A stretch of 64,000 bases of DNA, taken from positions 3,787,001 to 3,851,000 of the forward strand of contig NZ_JAKRKC020000001.1 of the NCBI RefSeq assembly GCF_022664455.2, in the 5' to 3' direction. This document shows, in pieces, positions 44,648 through 53,347 of the stretch. The number at the start of each line of letters is the position of its first letter. The first letter of the stretch is position 1. Under the pieces are notes generated by a model. The model saw only the letters and a list, made by a program, of their open reading frames with translations, ran no database searches and was not told the origin of the DNA. The DNA comes from Actinomadura luzonensis (lineage in GTDB: Bacteria; Actinomycetota; Actinomycetes; Streptosporangiales; Streptosporangiaceae). A program made the position numbers and the translations under genes.

Positions 44648-45817
44648 TCACGGGGTGAGGACGACCTTGTTGCACTCGTCCTGCTTGTGCTTGAACAGCT
44701 CGAACCCGCGCGGCGCCTCGCTGAGCGGCATGCGGTGCGAGATGACGAAGCTCGGGTCGATCTCGCCCGCGCGGATCCGCTCCAGCAGCGGCCCGGTGTA
44801 GCGCTGCACGTGGCACTGGCCGCTGCGGATGGTGAGCGACCGGTTCATGACGGTGCCCATCGGGAACTTGTCGACGAATCCGCCGTAGACCCCGATGACG
44901 GACACCACGCCGCCGTTGCGGCAGGCCAGGATGGCCTCGCGCAGCACGTAGGGCCGCTCGGTCTCCATCCGGGCCGCCTGCTTGGTGCGGTCGTAGGCGT
45001 ACATGGCCGGGGTCGGGTGGTGGGCCTCCATGCCGACGGCGTCGATGCAGGCGTCCGGGCCGCGCCCGCCGGTCATGTCGCGCAGCGCCTCCAGCACGTT
45101 CACCTCCTCGTAGTTGAGCACCTCGGCGCCGGTCCGCTGCGCCCGCTGCAGCCGGTACGGGAAGCGGTCGATGACGATGACCCGGTCCGCGCCGAGCAGG
45201 AACGCGCTGGCCGCGGCGAACTGCCCGACCGGTCCCGCGCCCCAGACGGCGATCGTCTGGCCCGGCTTGATGTCGCACATCTCGGCGCCCATGAAGCCCG
45301 TCGGGAAGATGTCCGACAGGAAGAGCACCTGCTCGTCGGTCAGGTCGTCCTCGACCTTGATCGGGCCGACGTCGGCGAACGGGACCCGGGCGTACTCGGC
45401 CTGCCCGCCCGGGAAGCCGCCGAGCATGTGGGAGTAGCCGAAGATGCCGGCGGGCGCGTGGCCCATCAGCTTCTCGGCCATGCCCGCGTTGGGGTTGGAG
45501 TTCTCGCACACCGAGTAGAGGCCGTCCTCGCAGGCGAAGCAGGCGCCGCAGGCGATCGGGAACGGCACCACGACGCGGTCGCCGGCGCGCAGGTTGCGCA
45601 CGCCGGGGCCGACCTCGACGACCTCGCCCATGAACTCGTGGCCGAGGATGTCGCCCTTCTTGACGGTCGGGATGTAGCCGTCCACGAGGTGCAGGTCGGA
45701 GCCGCAGATCGCGGTCGAGGTGACGCGGACGATCGCGTCGCGCGCGTTGAGGATCTGCGGGTCGGGGACCTCCTGGACCTCCAGGCGGTTGCGGCCCATC
45801 CACACGTTGGCCTTCAT
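44648..45817 (-). CDS. zinc-dependent alcohol dehydrogenase (formaldehyde-dehydrogenase-like)
   Basis: A protein of 389 residues of the MDR family. Catalytic zinc ligands are in TAICGSDLHLVDG and GHEFMGEVVEVG; the structural-zinc Cys cluster is CGACFACEDGLYSVCE. The Rossmann motif is IAVWGAGPVGQFAAASA and the NAD ribose acid is in VIVIDRFPYRL. The insert GGFPGGQAEYARVPFADVGP and the large middle loop AYDRTKQAARMETERPYVLR resemble the glutathione-independent formaldehyde dehydrogenase group. The ATG overlaps the SRPBCC gene stop by 4 bp. Oxidises an alcohol or aldehyde adduct; the substrate is unproved. Confidence 0.9.
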   Translation of the reverse strand: MKANVWMGRNRLEVQEVPDPQILNARDAIVRVTSTAICGSDLHLVDGYIPTVKKGDILGHEFMGEVVEVGPGVRNLRAGDRVVVPFPIACGACFACEDGLYSVCENSNPNAGMAEKLMGHAPAGIFGYSHMLGGFPGGQAEYARVPFADVGPIKVEDDLTDEQVLFLSDIFPTGFMGAEMCDIKPGQTIAVWGAGPVGQFAAASAFLLGADRVIVIDRFPYRLQRAQRTGAEVLNYEEVNVLEALRDMTGGRGPDACIDAVGMEAHHPTPAMYAYDRTKQAARMETERPYVLREAILACRNGGVVSVIGVYGGFVDKFPMGTVMNRSLTIRSGQCHVQRYTGPLLERIRAGEIDPSFVISHRMPLSEAPRGFELFKHKQDECNKVVLTP

Positions 45818-46707
45818 GCCCGTCCTCCGATCGGCTGCGCGGGACGCTGGTGGAGCTGGCGACGGGCGCGGTGGCCTTCGGGGCTGCCCTCGGAGCGCAC
45901 CACCTCACCGGTCTCCATGACCTGCTTGAAACGGCGCAGGTCGTCACGGACCGCCTGCTCGGGGTGCTCGCCGAACATCCGGGCGACGGCGGCGGCGAGC
46001 TTGCGCCCGCGCATGCCGTACTCCAGCGAGACGTCCACGACGGTGCCGCGCCCGCCGGGGCCGTCGGTGAAGCTGACCAGGCCGGCGGTCGTGATGCCGG
46101 TGCCGGGCACGGAGCGCCAGGCGAGCAGGTCACCGGCCCGCTCGTCGATGATCTCGGCCTCCCACTCCAGGTCGACCACCGGGCCCTTGGCCTTCCAGCG
46201 GGAGCGGCGCTCGTTGATGGCGCGCACCGACTCCAGGTGGATCATGAAGGAGGGCAGGTTCTCCAGCTCGCGCCAGAAGCGGTAGACCTCCTCGCGCGGC
46301 TTGTTGACGGTGATGGAGGCGCGCACCTGCAGCGGGCTCCTGGCCTGGGCGGTGCCGCGACGGGCGCAGACCGCGTCGAGGGCGGCGATCCCGGCGACCG
46401 CGCCGAGCGCGCACAACGCGCGGGTGCGCCGGGCGCCGGTGCGGTTGGCGGCGGCCCTGCCGAGGACGCCGAGGTCCATCGTGTCGCCGGCGACCCTGGT
46501 CCACGCCCATTGGGCGGGGTTCTTGGCGCCGAGCAGCAGGGCGGCGTGCAGCAGCTCGCGCCCGCCGACGAGTCTGGCGACGGTCGTGGCGCCTGGCGCG
46601 TCGTCGACGCCGCACAGGCGGGTGACGGCCCGTGGTGCCGCCAGTTGCGCCGTGCCCAGCGCGAGGCTGGTCCACCCGAGCGCACGGGCGAATTTGTCGG
46701 TCATCAT
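45814..46707 (-). CDS. SRPBCC-domain protein with N-terminal membrane region
   Basis: A protein of 297 residues. Residues 1-120 have hydrophobic helices (ALGWTSLALGTAQLAAPRAV, TRALCALGAVAGIAALDAVC), like the small DUF4267-type membrane proteins. Residues about 125-270 are a START/SRPBCC ligand-binding domain: SITVNKPREEVYRFWRELEN, then VVDLEWEAEIIDERAGDLLA and RGTVVDVSLEYGMRGRKLAA. Such proteins are often paired with a zinc alcohol dehydrogenase; here the overlap is 4 bp (ATGA), so the pair is co-translated. The role is unproved: lipid or ligand binding at the membrane is likely. AGGA precedes the ATG-ATG start. Confidence 0.85.
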   Translation of the reverse strand: MMTDKFARALGWTSLALGTAQLAAPRAVTRLCGVDDAPGATTVARLVGGRELLHAALLLGAKNPAQWAWTRVAGDTMDLGVLGRAAANRTGARRTRALCALGAVAGIAALDAVCARRGTAQARSPLQVRASITVNKPREEVYRFWRELENLPSFMIHLESVRAINERRSRWKAKGPVVDLEWEAEIIDERAGDLLAWRSVPGTGITTAGLVSFTDGPGGRGTVVDVSLEYGMRGRKLAAAVARMFGEHPEQAVRDDLRRFKQVMETGEVVRSEGSPEGHRARRQLHQRPAQPIGGRA

Positions 46708-46859
46708 GCGTCCTAACCGGTGGTGTGTTGTACGGCGCGGGCGGCCCTCGGTCTGCTAACGCCCCCCGCGTCCTCGGGCCCCTGCCCCCGACAAAACCGA
46801 TGACACCAGCAGGACCAGGGACGAAATTCCACAATGCGTCGAGCGGGGTCCGAGCCTTT

Positions 46860-47765
46860 ATGGTGATCTCCATGGATCCCACGAATCCCGGCCCCGTTTA
46901 CGCCGCGGTCACCGACCCGAGCGGAATGCTCAGCCTCCAGACTTTCGGCCGTCCGGATGGCGAGGACATGGTTTTCCGGATTTCCGGTTCCGTCTATGCG
47001 AACGTCCCCGGCGACCGGCTCGGGCCCGGGCTCCGGCACGGCGGGAAACTGTTCGGGATCGAGGGCTACAACATCCGCCGCCTGTACCGGGTGCCCGGCA
47101 CCGAACGGCTCCACCAGCTCTCCCGCGAGATCGTCTTCTACACCGACCCGGACGAGCCGCGGACGGTCCTGCGCGACTGGGTCAACCCGCTCGACGGGCG
47201 CACGTACCCGGTCGTGCCGATCAACAACGACACCGTCAACTTCGGCCCGTTCCCCATCACCCCCGCCTTCGCCGGGCCGCCGCTGCGGCGGCTGCACGAC
47301 GAGACCGCCTGGAGCACCGACATCGGCGTGCGCGCCGACTACGGCGCCACCCTGGGCGAGACGTTCGGCCTGATCGGCGGCGTGTACACGGCGCAGGAGC
47401 TGTTCGACTTCAGCGTGGCCGACCAGGAGGCGGCGGCGCGGACCGTGCCGGGCGAGATCCCGTCCGGGGCGCTGCGGGCCAAGGTGAGCTGGGCGCGCAC
47501 CGCGCCGTGGGCGCCGTTCATGGGGCTGGCCGAGAGCGAGGTGCGAGGGCAGCTCACCTACCGGGCCCGCGCCTGGTCGCTCGGCTCCTACGGCGAGGTG
47601 GAGCCGTGGCTGCGGGCCGAGGTGGAGGCCCGCCATCCCCTCTACACGGCGGCGCCGGAGGAGCCGGGGCCGAGCGAGAACTCGTGGACGTCCTTCTACA
47701 ACAAGCAGCTCGGCAAGGGCGCCACCACGTGGGCGGAGTGGTGCGCCACCCACAGCCGCCCATGA
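46860..47765 (+). CDS. DUF1838-like protein
   Basis: About 301 residues from MVISMDPTNPGPVYAAVTDP; a second ATG at 46872 is an alternative. MVFRISGSVYANVPGDRLGP, then LFGIEGYNIRRLYRVPG, fit DUF1838, and the long middle with IGGVYTAQELFDFSVADQEA and the Trp-rich C-terminus (PSENSWTSFYNKQLGKGATT) support a folded extracytoplasmic or cytosolic domain. The first 150 bp and the upstream gap have lower GC than the rest of the window. The last codon overlaps the aldehyde dehydrogenase start (ATGA). Function unknown; its operon suggests small-molecule catabolism. Confidence 0.75.
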   Translation: MVISMDPTNPGPVYAAVTDPSGMLSLQTFGRPDGEDMVFRISGSVYANVPGDRLGPGLRHGGKLFGIEGYNIRRLYRVPGTERLHQLSREIVFYTDPDEPRTVLRDWVNPLDGRTYPVVPINNDTVNFGPFPITPAFAGPPLRRLHDETAWSTDIGVRADYGATLGETFGLIGGVYTAQELFDFSVADQEAAARTVPGEIPSGALRAKVSWARTAPWAPFMGLAESEVRGQLTYRARAWSLGSYGEVEPWLRAEVEARHPLYTAAPEEPGPSENSWTSFYNKQLGKGATTWAEWCATHSRP

Positions 47766-49216
47766 CCCCGCCGCCCTCCATGGCATCGCCGCCGTCCGGT
47801 TCGCCCGGCCCGGACGGCTCGTCCGGTCCGCCGGTCGTGGATCCGCTGACCGGGCGGGCCGAGCGGGCCCTCCGGCCCGTTCCCGCCGGCCGGCTCGCCG
47901 CGATCGCGGCCGGGCTGCGGGCGGCGGCCCCGGCCTGGGCGGCGGCGGGCCCGGACGGGCGGGCCCCGGTGCTGGCCCGGTTCGGCGCGGCGCTGGCCCG
48001 CGACGAGGACCTGCTGGCCGCGCTGGTGGCCGACACCGGCCGGGTCGCCGAGTCGGAGCTGGAGCGCCGGATCGTCGCCGGGCTGGCCGGGCGGTGGGCG
48101 CGGCAGGCGCCCGCGCTGCTCGCCCCGCCCGCCGAGTTCCCGTCCGAGCTGCCGGGCGTGCACGTGGCCGGGGACGCGGTGCCGTACGAGCTGGTCGGCG
48201 CGATCACGCCGTGGAACTTCCCGCTGCTGCTCGGCCTCATCGACGCCGTCCCGGCGCTGGCCGCCGGGTGCGCGGTGCTGGTCAAGCCGAGCGAGGTGAC
48301 GCCGCGCTTCATCGAGCCGCTGACCCGGCTGGTGCCGGAGGAGCTGCCGCTGCGCGTCGTGGAGGGCGGCCCGGCGACCGGGGCGGCGCTGGTGGGGCTG
48401 GTGGACGCCGTGGTGTTCACCGGGAGCGTCCCCACCGGGCGGCTGGTGGCCGAGGCGGCGGCCCGCGCGTTCGTCCCGGCGCATCTGGAGCTGGGCGGCA
48501 AGGACCCGGCGATCGTGCTGGCCGGGGCGGACCTCGACCGGGCCTCCTCGGCGATCCTGTGGGGCGGCACCGCCAACGCCGGCCAGTCCTGCCAGTCGAT
48601 CGAGCGCGTGTACGTCGAGCGCGAGGTCTGCGCGGAGTTTCTGGCCCTGCTGGCCGCCAAGGCGGCCCGGGTGGGGCTGACCTGCGAGGGCGGCCCCATC
48701 GGCCCGATCATCGACCCCGGCCGGCCGCCGGTGATCGCGGCGCACCTGGCCGACGCCGTGGCCAGGGGCGCGGTCGTGCACACCGGCGGGACGATCGAGC
48801 GGCACGGCGGCGGCCACTGGTGCCGCCCGACCGTGCTGTCCGGCGTGGACCACTCGATGCTGGTGATGACGGAGGAGACGTTCGGGCCGGTGCTGCCGGT
48901 CATGGCCGTGGACGGCCCGGACGAGGCGGTCGCGCTGGCCGCCGACTCGGCGTACGGGCTGTCGGCCGCGGTGTTCGCGGCCACCGAGGAGCAGGCGAGG
49001 GCGGTGGCCGCGCGGCTGCCCGTCGGCGCGGTCAGCGTCAACGACGCCGCGCTGACCGCGTTCGTGCACGAGGGCGAGAAGCACTCCTTCCGCCTGTCCG
49101 GGCTCGGCGGCTCACGGATGGGGCCGGCGTCGATCGCCCGGTTCCTGCGCCGCCGGGCGTTTCTCGTCAACCGATCCCCCGCCGCCGACCCCTGGTGGCA
49201 CCCGACGAAGGAGTAG
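47762..49216 (+). CDS. aldehyde dehydrogenase
   Basis: About 484 residues. After a Pro/Ser/Gly leader of about 25 residues the ALDH core begins. NAD-binding and catalytic stretches are AITPWNFPLLLGLIDAVPAL, VLVKPSEVTPRFIEPL, ELGGKDPAIVLAGADLDRA with the conserved Glu, and GGTANAGQSCQSIERVYV with the catalytic Cys. TEETFGPVLPVMAVDG is the usual later motif. It oxidises an aldehyde to an acid with NAD(P). Operon partners are a DUF1838 protein upstream and lipocalin-like and nitrilase-fold proteins downstream, a set that looks catabolic. Confidence 0.93.
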   Translation: MTPPPSMASPPSGSPGPDGSSGPPVVDPLTGRAERALRPVPAGRLAAIAAGLRAAAPAWAAAGPDGRAPVLARFGAALARDEDLLAALVADTGRVAESELERRIVAGLAGRWARQAPALLAPPAEFPSELPGVHVAGDAVPYELVGAITPWNFPLLLGLIDAVPALAAGCAVLVKPSEVTPRFIEPLTRLVPEELPLRVVEGGPATGAALVGLVDAVVFTGSVPTGRLVAEAAARAFVPAHLELGGKDPAIVLAGADLDRASSAILWGGTANAGQSCQSIERVYVEREVCAEFLALLAAKAARVGLTCEGGPIGPIIDPGRPPVIAAHLADAVARGAVVHTGGTIERHGGGHWCRPTVLSGVDHSMLVMTEETFGPVLPVMAVDGPDEAVALAADSAYGLSAAVFAATEEQARAVAARLPVGAVSVNDAALTAFVHEGEKHSFRLSGLGGSRMGPASIARFLRRRAFLVNRSPAADPWWHPTKE

Positions 49217-49219
49217 CAG

Positions 49220-49657
49220 ATGGGACTGCGCGCGGAGATGCCGCTGCTGGCCCGGCACGAGGGCGAGTGGGAGGGCGAGTACCGCCACCTCGGCGCCGAC
49301 GGCGCGCTGCTCGACCGGCACCGCGTCCACATGACGTGCCGCATCGTGGACGACGCCGCCTACCTCCAGACCAACCGCTACACCTGGGACGACGGCCGCA
49401 CCGAGGTGCACGAGTTCCCTGGCGTCCACCTGGGCGGCGGCCGGTGCCGCTTCGACACCGACCGGCTGGAGGGCGAGTTCCGCGAGGTGGACGACAGCGC
49501 GATCTACCTCACCTGGCGCTTCAAGGGCCGGCCGCTGCGCCTGTTCGAGCTGATCGTGCTCAGCGACGACGGCCGGACGCGCAGCCGGGTCTGGCAGTGG
49601 CTGGAGGACGGCGTGTGCGTGCGGCGCACGCTCATCGACGAGCGGCGGGTCGGCTGA
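49220..49657 (+). CDS. lipocalin-like (DUF3598-type) small protein
   Basis: A protein of 145 residues, mostly beta: ARHEGEWEGEYRHLGADGAL, HRVHMTCRIVDDAAYLQTNR, then GRCRFDTDRLEGEFREVDDS and YLTWRFKGRPLRLFELIVLS. The opening HEGEWEGEYRH and the alternating strand pattern fit DUF3598/lipocalin-like barrels that bind small hydrophobic ligands. It lies 3 bp after the aldehyde dehydrogenase and 1 bp before the nitrilase-fold gene, so it is part of the same message. A substrate-carrier or binding role is an inference. Confidence 0.7.
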   Translation: MGLRAEMPLLARHEGEWEGEYRHLGADGALLDRHRVHMTCRIVDDAAYLQTNRYTWDDGRTEVHEFPGVHLGGGRCRFDTDRLEGEFREVDDSAIYLTWRFKGRPLRLFELIVLSDDGRTRSRVWQWLEDGVCVRRTLIDERRVG

Positions 49658-49658
49658 C

Positions 49659-50663
49659 ATGACCGCCTACATCGCGCTCGCCCTCCAGGTGGAGACGCGC
49701 GCCGTCAACGCCGCCGCCGACCCCCGCGCCGAGATCGCCGCCGCCGTCGCCCGGATCGGCGAGCGGGTCGGCGGCTCCAAGGCGTGGCTGGGGCCGGACC
49801 TGCGGCTGGTGGTCCTGCCCGAGTACGCCCTGACCGGCTTCCCCCTGCGCGAGAGCCTGCCCGAGTGGTGCGAGCGGGCGGCGCTCGACCCCGGCGGCCC
49901 CGAGTACCGCATGCTGGCCGGGATCGCCGTCCGCGACGAGGTGTTCCTGTGCGTCAACGCCTACGAGCGCGACGAGCACTTCCCCGGGCTGTACTTCCAG
50001 GCGTCGGTGATCCTCTCCCCCGCCGGGGAGGTCGTGCTGCGCTACCGGCGGCTGCACTCGTTGTTCACGCCGACGCCGTACGACGTGTGGGAGCGCTACC
50101 TGGAGCTGTACGGCCGCGACGCGGTGCTGCCGGTGGCCCGCACCGAGATCGGCAACCTGGCGGTGCTGGCCTCGGAGGAGGTGCAGATGCCGGAGCTGGC
50201 CCGCGCGCTGGCCCTGCGCGGGGCCGAGGTCTTCTGCAACCCCACGTCGGAGGCGTCCTCCCCCGACCTGACGCCGAAGGCCGTGGCCCGCCGGGCGCGG
50301 GCGGTGGAGAACCTGGCGTACGTGGTGGCGGCCAACACCGGCGGGCTCACCGGCGGCGCCGTCCCCGGCGACTCGGTGAACGGCGGGTCGGAGCTGATCG
50401 ACCACCAGGGCCGGGCGCTGGCCAGGGCGGGCGCGGGCGAGACGCTGGTCGCGGCGGCCGAGCTGGACCTGGCGGCGCTGCGCCGGGCCCGCCGCCGGCC
50501 CGGCATGGCGAACCTGCCGAGCCGGGTCAAGACGGCGCTGTGGGCCGAGGAGTACGGCCTGCACGACGGGGAACGTCCGGGCGGGCTGGAGGAGGGGCCC
50601 CGCGAACGCTCCTGGTTCCGCGCCCGCCAGTCCGGCACCATCGCCCGCCTCCTCACCTCGTGA
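49659..50663 (+). CDS. nitrilase-superfamily protein with Ser in place of the catalytic Cys
   Basis: A protein of 334 residues. The family Glu is in VVLPEYALTGFPL. The Lys position reads RYRRLHSLF, with Arg in place of the usual Lys. The nucleophile loop reads NLAVLASEEVQMPELARALA, followed by LRGAEVFCNPTSE; most carbon-nitrogen hydrolases have Cys where this has Ser. The fold is clearly the nitrilase/amidase fold, but the chemistry may be different or lost; related Ser variants exist as a subfamily, I believe. It is the last gene of the DUF1838-ALDH operon, 1 bp after the lipocalin-like gene. Confidence 0.82.
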   Translation: MTAYIALALQVETRAVNAAADPRAEIAAAVARIGERVGGSKAWLGPDLRLVVLPEYALTGFPLRESLPEWCERAALDPGGPEYRMLAGIAVRDEVFLCVNAYERDEHFPGLYFQASVILSPAGEVVLRYRRLHSLFTPTPYDVWERYLELYGRDAVLPVARTEIGNLAVLASEEVQMPELARALALRGAEVFCNPTSEASSPDLTPKAVARRARAVENLAYVVAANTGGLTGGAVPGDSVNGGSELIDHQGRALARAGAGETLVAAAELDLAALRRARRRPGMANLPSRVKTALWAEEYGLHDGERPGGLEEGPRERSWFRARQSGTIARLLTS

Positions 50664-50674
50664 CGGCCCCGCGC

Positions 50675-51529
50675 TCAGGGGGACGCGGCGTGGGCGGTGC
50701 GGTGCCACGACAGGACCAGGCGCTCGACCCCCAGGAAGGCCGCGTTGAGCACGATCCCGAGCAGCCCGAGCAGCACGATCCCGGCCCACATGGCGGGGAT
50801 GTCGAACTGGCTCTGCGCCTCCAGCATGCGGTGCCCGATGCCCTCGCTGCTGCCGACCAGCTCGGAGATCACCATCATGATCAGCGCCAGTGACACGCTC
50901 AGCCGTAGCCCCGCGAAGATCTTCGGGGCGGCGGCGGGCAGGATGACGCGGGTCAGGCGCTGCCGCGCGGTCAGGCGGTAGACGGCGGCGGTCTCGATCC
51001 AGCGGGCGTCCACGTGGCGGGCGCCGTCCATCGCGTTGATCAGGACGGGCCAGATGACGCCGTACACGATCGCGGCCAGCTCCATCGGGGTGCCGATCCT
51101 GAACAGCACCAGGAACACCGGCAGCAGCGTCGAGGGCGGCACCGACCGGCCGAGGTGCAGCAGCGGCTCGGCCAGCGCCGACAGGCGGCGCGAGCGGCCG
51201 AGCGCGACCCCGGCCAGCACGCCCGCCGCGCACGCCATCGCCCATCCGGCGGCGAGCCGGGCCAGGCTGGGCAGCAGGTCCGCCACCGCCTCGTCGGTCA
51301 GGAAGGCGCGCGACGGCGGCCCGGCGAACCACATCTCGCGCAGCCGGGACAGGATCCGCGACGGCGGCGGGAAGTAGGCGGCCCCGGCCGAGCGGGTGGC
51401 CAGCTCCCAGGCGACGGCGGCCACCGGCAGCAGCCAGTACCAGGCCAGCCGCCGCACGCCCCCCGCGCCCCGCCCGTCCCGCCCGTCCCGCCCGTCCCGC
51501 CCGCTCCGGTCGGGCCGTGGCGTGCTCAT
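50675..51529 (-). CDS. ABC transporter permease (SsuC/TauC-like)
   Basis: A protein of 284 residues with about six helices. The binding-protein-dependent permease loop is ARWIETAAVYRLTARQRLTR followed by VILPAAAPKIFAGLRLSVSL (EAA-type loop). A GRDGRDGRD low-complexity leader precedes the first helix. The ATG overlaps the second permease stop by 4 bp. It belongs to the nitrate/sulfonate/taurine family of importers; the substrate is not readable. Confidence 0.9.
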   Translation of the reverse strand: MSTPRPDRSGRDGRDGRDGRGAGGVRRLAWYWLLPVAAVAWELATRSAGAAYFPPPSRILSRLREMWFAGPPSRAFLTDEAVADLLPSLARLAAGWAMACAAGVLAGVALGRSRRLSALAEPLLHLGRSVPPSTLLPVFLVLFRIGTPMELAAIVYGVIWPVLINAMDGARHVDARWIETAAVYRLTARQRLTRVILPAAAPKIFAGLRLSVSLALIMMVISELVGSSEGIGHRMLEAQSQFDIPAMWAGIVLLGLLGIVLNAAFLGVERLVLSWHRTAHAASP

Positions 51530-52344
51530 GCGGCCTCCCCGGTGCGGGTGTGGTGCCAGCGGAAGGCCCGTCGTTCGGCCGCCGCGCAGAGCAGGTTCGC
51601 GGCCAGGCCGAGCGCGCCGGCCCAGAGGGTGGCGGCGAGCATGCGGTCCACCCGGTTGGCGCTGCCGGCCAGCGACAGGAACGCGCCGATCCCGCCGCCG
51701 CCGGGCGCCAGCAGCTCCACGCTGACGGCGACGATCAGGGTGACGGCGACCGCGATCCGCACGCCGGTCGCGATGAACGGCGCCGCGCTCGGCAGGCTGA
51801 CCCGCAGCGCCACCGCGGCCGGGCCGAAGCCGAAGCCGCGCAGCGTCTCCTTGGCCAGCGGGTCCACGTCGCCGAGCCCGTACAGGGTGTTGATGAGCAG
51901 CGGCCAGGAGCAGGTGTAGACGATCAGCGCGGTCTTGGCGTCCTGGCCGGCGGGGAAGAGGAACATGGCCAGCGGGATCAGCGACACCGACGGGATCGGC
52001 CGCAGGAACTCCACCAGCGGCCGGGCCGACCGCTCCAGGAACGGCACCGTCCCGAGCAGCAGCCCGGCGGGCACGGCGACGCCGATCGCGATCGCGAGCC
52101 CGCTCGCGCAGGCGGCCAGCGTGGCGAGCACGTCCGCGCGGAAGCCGGCGTCCAGCGGCAGCCGGGCCGCCTCGATCAGCACGTCCGACATGTACGGCAG
52201 CGCGTCCGGCACCAGCCCGGCCGGCCCGGCGGCCTCGGCGACGGCCAGGAACGCGACCACCCCGGCGGCCCCCAGGAGCACCCGCTCCCCCCGCCGCGCC
52301 CCGGCTCCCCGGGCCGGCGGTGTCCGCTCGTGCTGTGCCGTCAT
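51526..52344 (-). CDS. ABC transporter permease (SsuC/TauC-like)
   Basis: A protein of 272 residues with about six helices. FLRPIPSVSLIPLAMFLFPA is the family core and LAKETLRGFGFGPAAVALRV, then SLPSAAPFIATGVRIAVAV, form the EAA-type loop. The start overlaps the upstream binding protein's stop (ATGA). Having two different permeases allows a heterodimeric channel, with the protein at 50675. Confidence 0.9.
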   Translation of the reverse strand: MTAQHERTPPARGAGARRGERVLLGAAGVVAFLAVAEAAGPAGLVPDALPYMSDVLIEAARLPLDAGFRADVLATLAACASGLAIAIGVAVPAGLLLGTVPFLERSARPLVEFLRPIPSVSLIPLAMFLFPAGQDAKTALIVYTCSWPLLINTLYGLGDVDPLAKETLRGFGFGPAAVALRVSLPSAAPFIATGVRIAVAVTLIVAVSVELLAPGGGGIGAFLSLAGSANRVDRMLAATLWAGALGLAANLLCAAAERRAFRWHHTRTGEAA

Positions 52345-53324
52345 TCGCCGATCGTCGCGAACAGGCGCGCCACGTCCACTTTCGCCTTCAGGTAGCCGTA
52401 GCCCCGCAGCAGGTCGGCGAGCTTCTGCACGCTCGCCGGGTCGGCCCGGGGCGAGAACCTGCCGAGCGTCATGGCCTTGGCGGCGTCGGCCGGGATCTGC
52501 GTGTACGTCGGCACGACCTCGTCGATCGCCGCGCGGTCGGCCCCGGCGATCTCCTGAGCCTTGGCCAGCGCCCGGTGCAGGGCGGCGGCGGTTCGCGGGT
52601 TCCTGGCGAGCCAGTCCTCGCTGACGCCCCAGCCGTCGATGGGCACGCCGGCGGTGACGCCGGAGGTGGTGTCGATGATCTGCCGCGCCCCGGCCTTCTT
52701 GGCCGCCGTCAGGAACGGCTCGACCAGCCAGGCGGCGTCCACCTGGCCGCCGGACAGCGCGGCGAGCTGGTCGGCGAACTGCACGGGCACGTACTTGACG
52801 TCCTCGGGCTTGAGCCCGGCCTGCTGCAGGTGGGCGTTGGTGAGGGTCTGGCCGAGGGCCTTGAGCACGTTGACGGCGATGGTGCGGCCCTTGAGGTCGG
52901 CGGCGGTCCTGACCGGGGAGTCCTTGGCGACGACGACGCCCGCGACGCCCGGCGCGGCCTCCTGGCTGTGCTGGAGGAGCTTGAGCCGGGCCGCGCCCGA
53001 GTCGTTGATCGCCATGAGGGAGACGTAGCTGGTGAGGAAGGCGTCCATGCTGCCGTTGAGGATCTTGGGCATGACGGCCTGCGGCGCCTGGATGATCTCG
53101 GTGGTGACGGTGAGGCCCTCCTGCTTGAACAGGCCGCGTCTCTCGGCGATGAACAGCGGCGCCGACGACGGCACCGGCACCACGCCGATGAGCAGCCGGG
53201 TCTTCTCCAGCCCGCCGCTCCCGGCCGGCGCGGCGGTGCCGCCGCCACCCCCGCCCCCGCCGCCTCCGCAGGCGGTCAGCGCGAGCGCGAGCGCCGCCGC
53301 CGCGGCGATCCTGGTCAGCTTCAT
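52341..53324 (-). CDS. ABC transporter substrate-binding lipoprotein (SsuA/TauA/NMT1-like)
   Basis: About 327 residues. MKLTRIAAAAALALALTACG is the signal peptide with lipobox LTAC, followed by ten or so glycines. The NMT1/SsuA fold follows: LLIGVVPVPSSAPLFIAERR, GLFKQEGLTVTTEIIQAPQA, DLKGRTIAVNVLKALGQTL. It binds a sulfonate-, taurine- or pyrimidine-like ligand outside the membrane. It is 23 bp downstream of a paralogous binding protein with the same TEIIQAPQAVMP stretch. No ATPase gene is in this group. Confidence 0.9.
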   Translation of the reverse strand: MKLTRIAAAAALALALTACGGGGGGGGGGTAAPAGSGGLEKTRLLIGVVPVPSSAPLFIAERRGLFKQEGLTVTTEIIQAPQAVMPKILNGSMDAFLTSYVSLMAINDSGAARLKLLQHSQEAAPGVAGVVVAKDSPVRTAADLKGRTIAVNVLKALGQTLTNAHLQQAGLKPEDVKYVPVQFADQLAALSGGQVDAAWLVEPFLTAAKKAGARQIIDTTSGVTAGVPIDGWGVSEDWLARNPRTAAALHRALAKAQEIAGADRAAIDEVVPTYTQIPADAAKAMTLGRFSPRADPASVQKLADLLRGYGYLKAKVDVARLFATIGE

Positions 53325-53347
53325 GCCCTCTGCCTCTCCTGGTCGCG

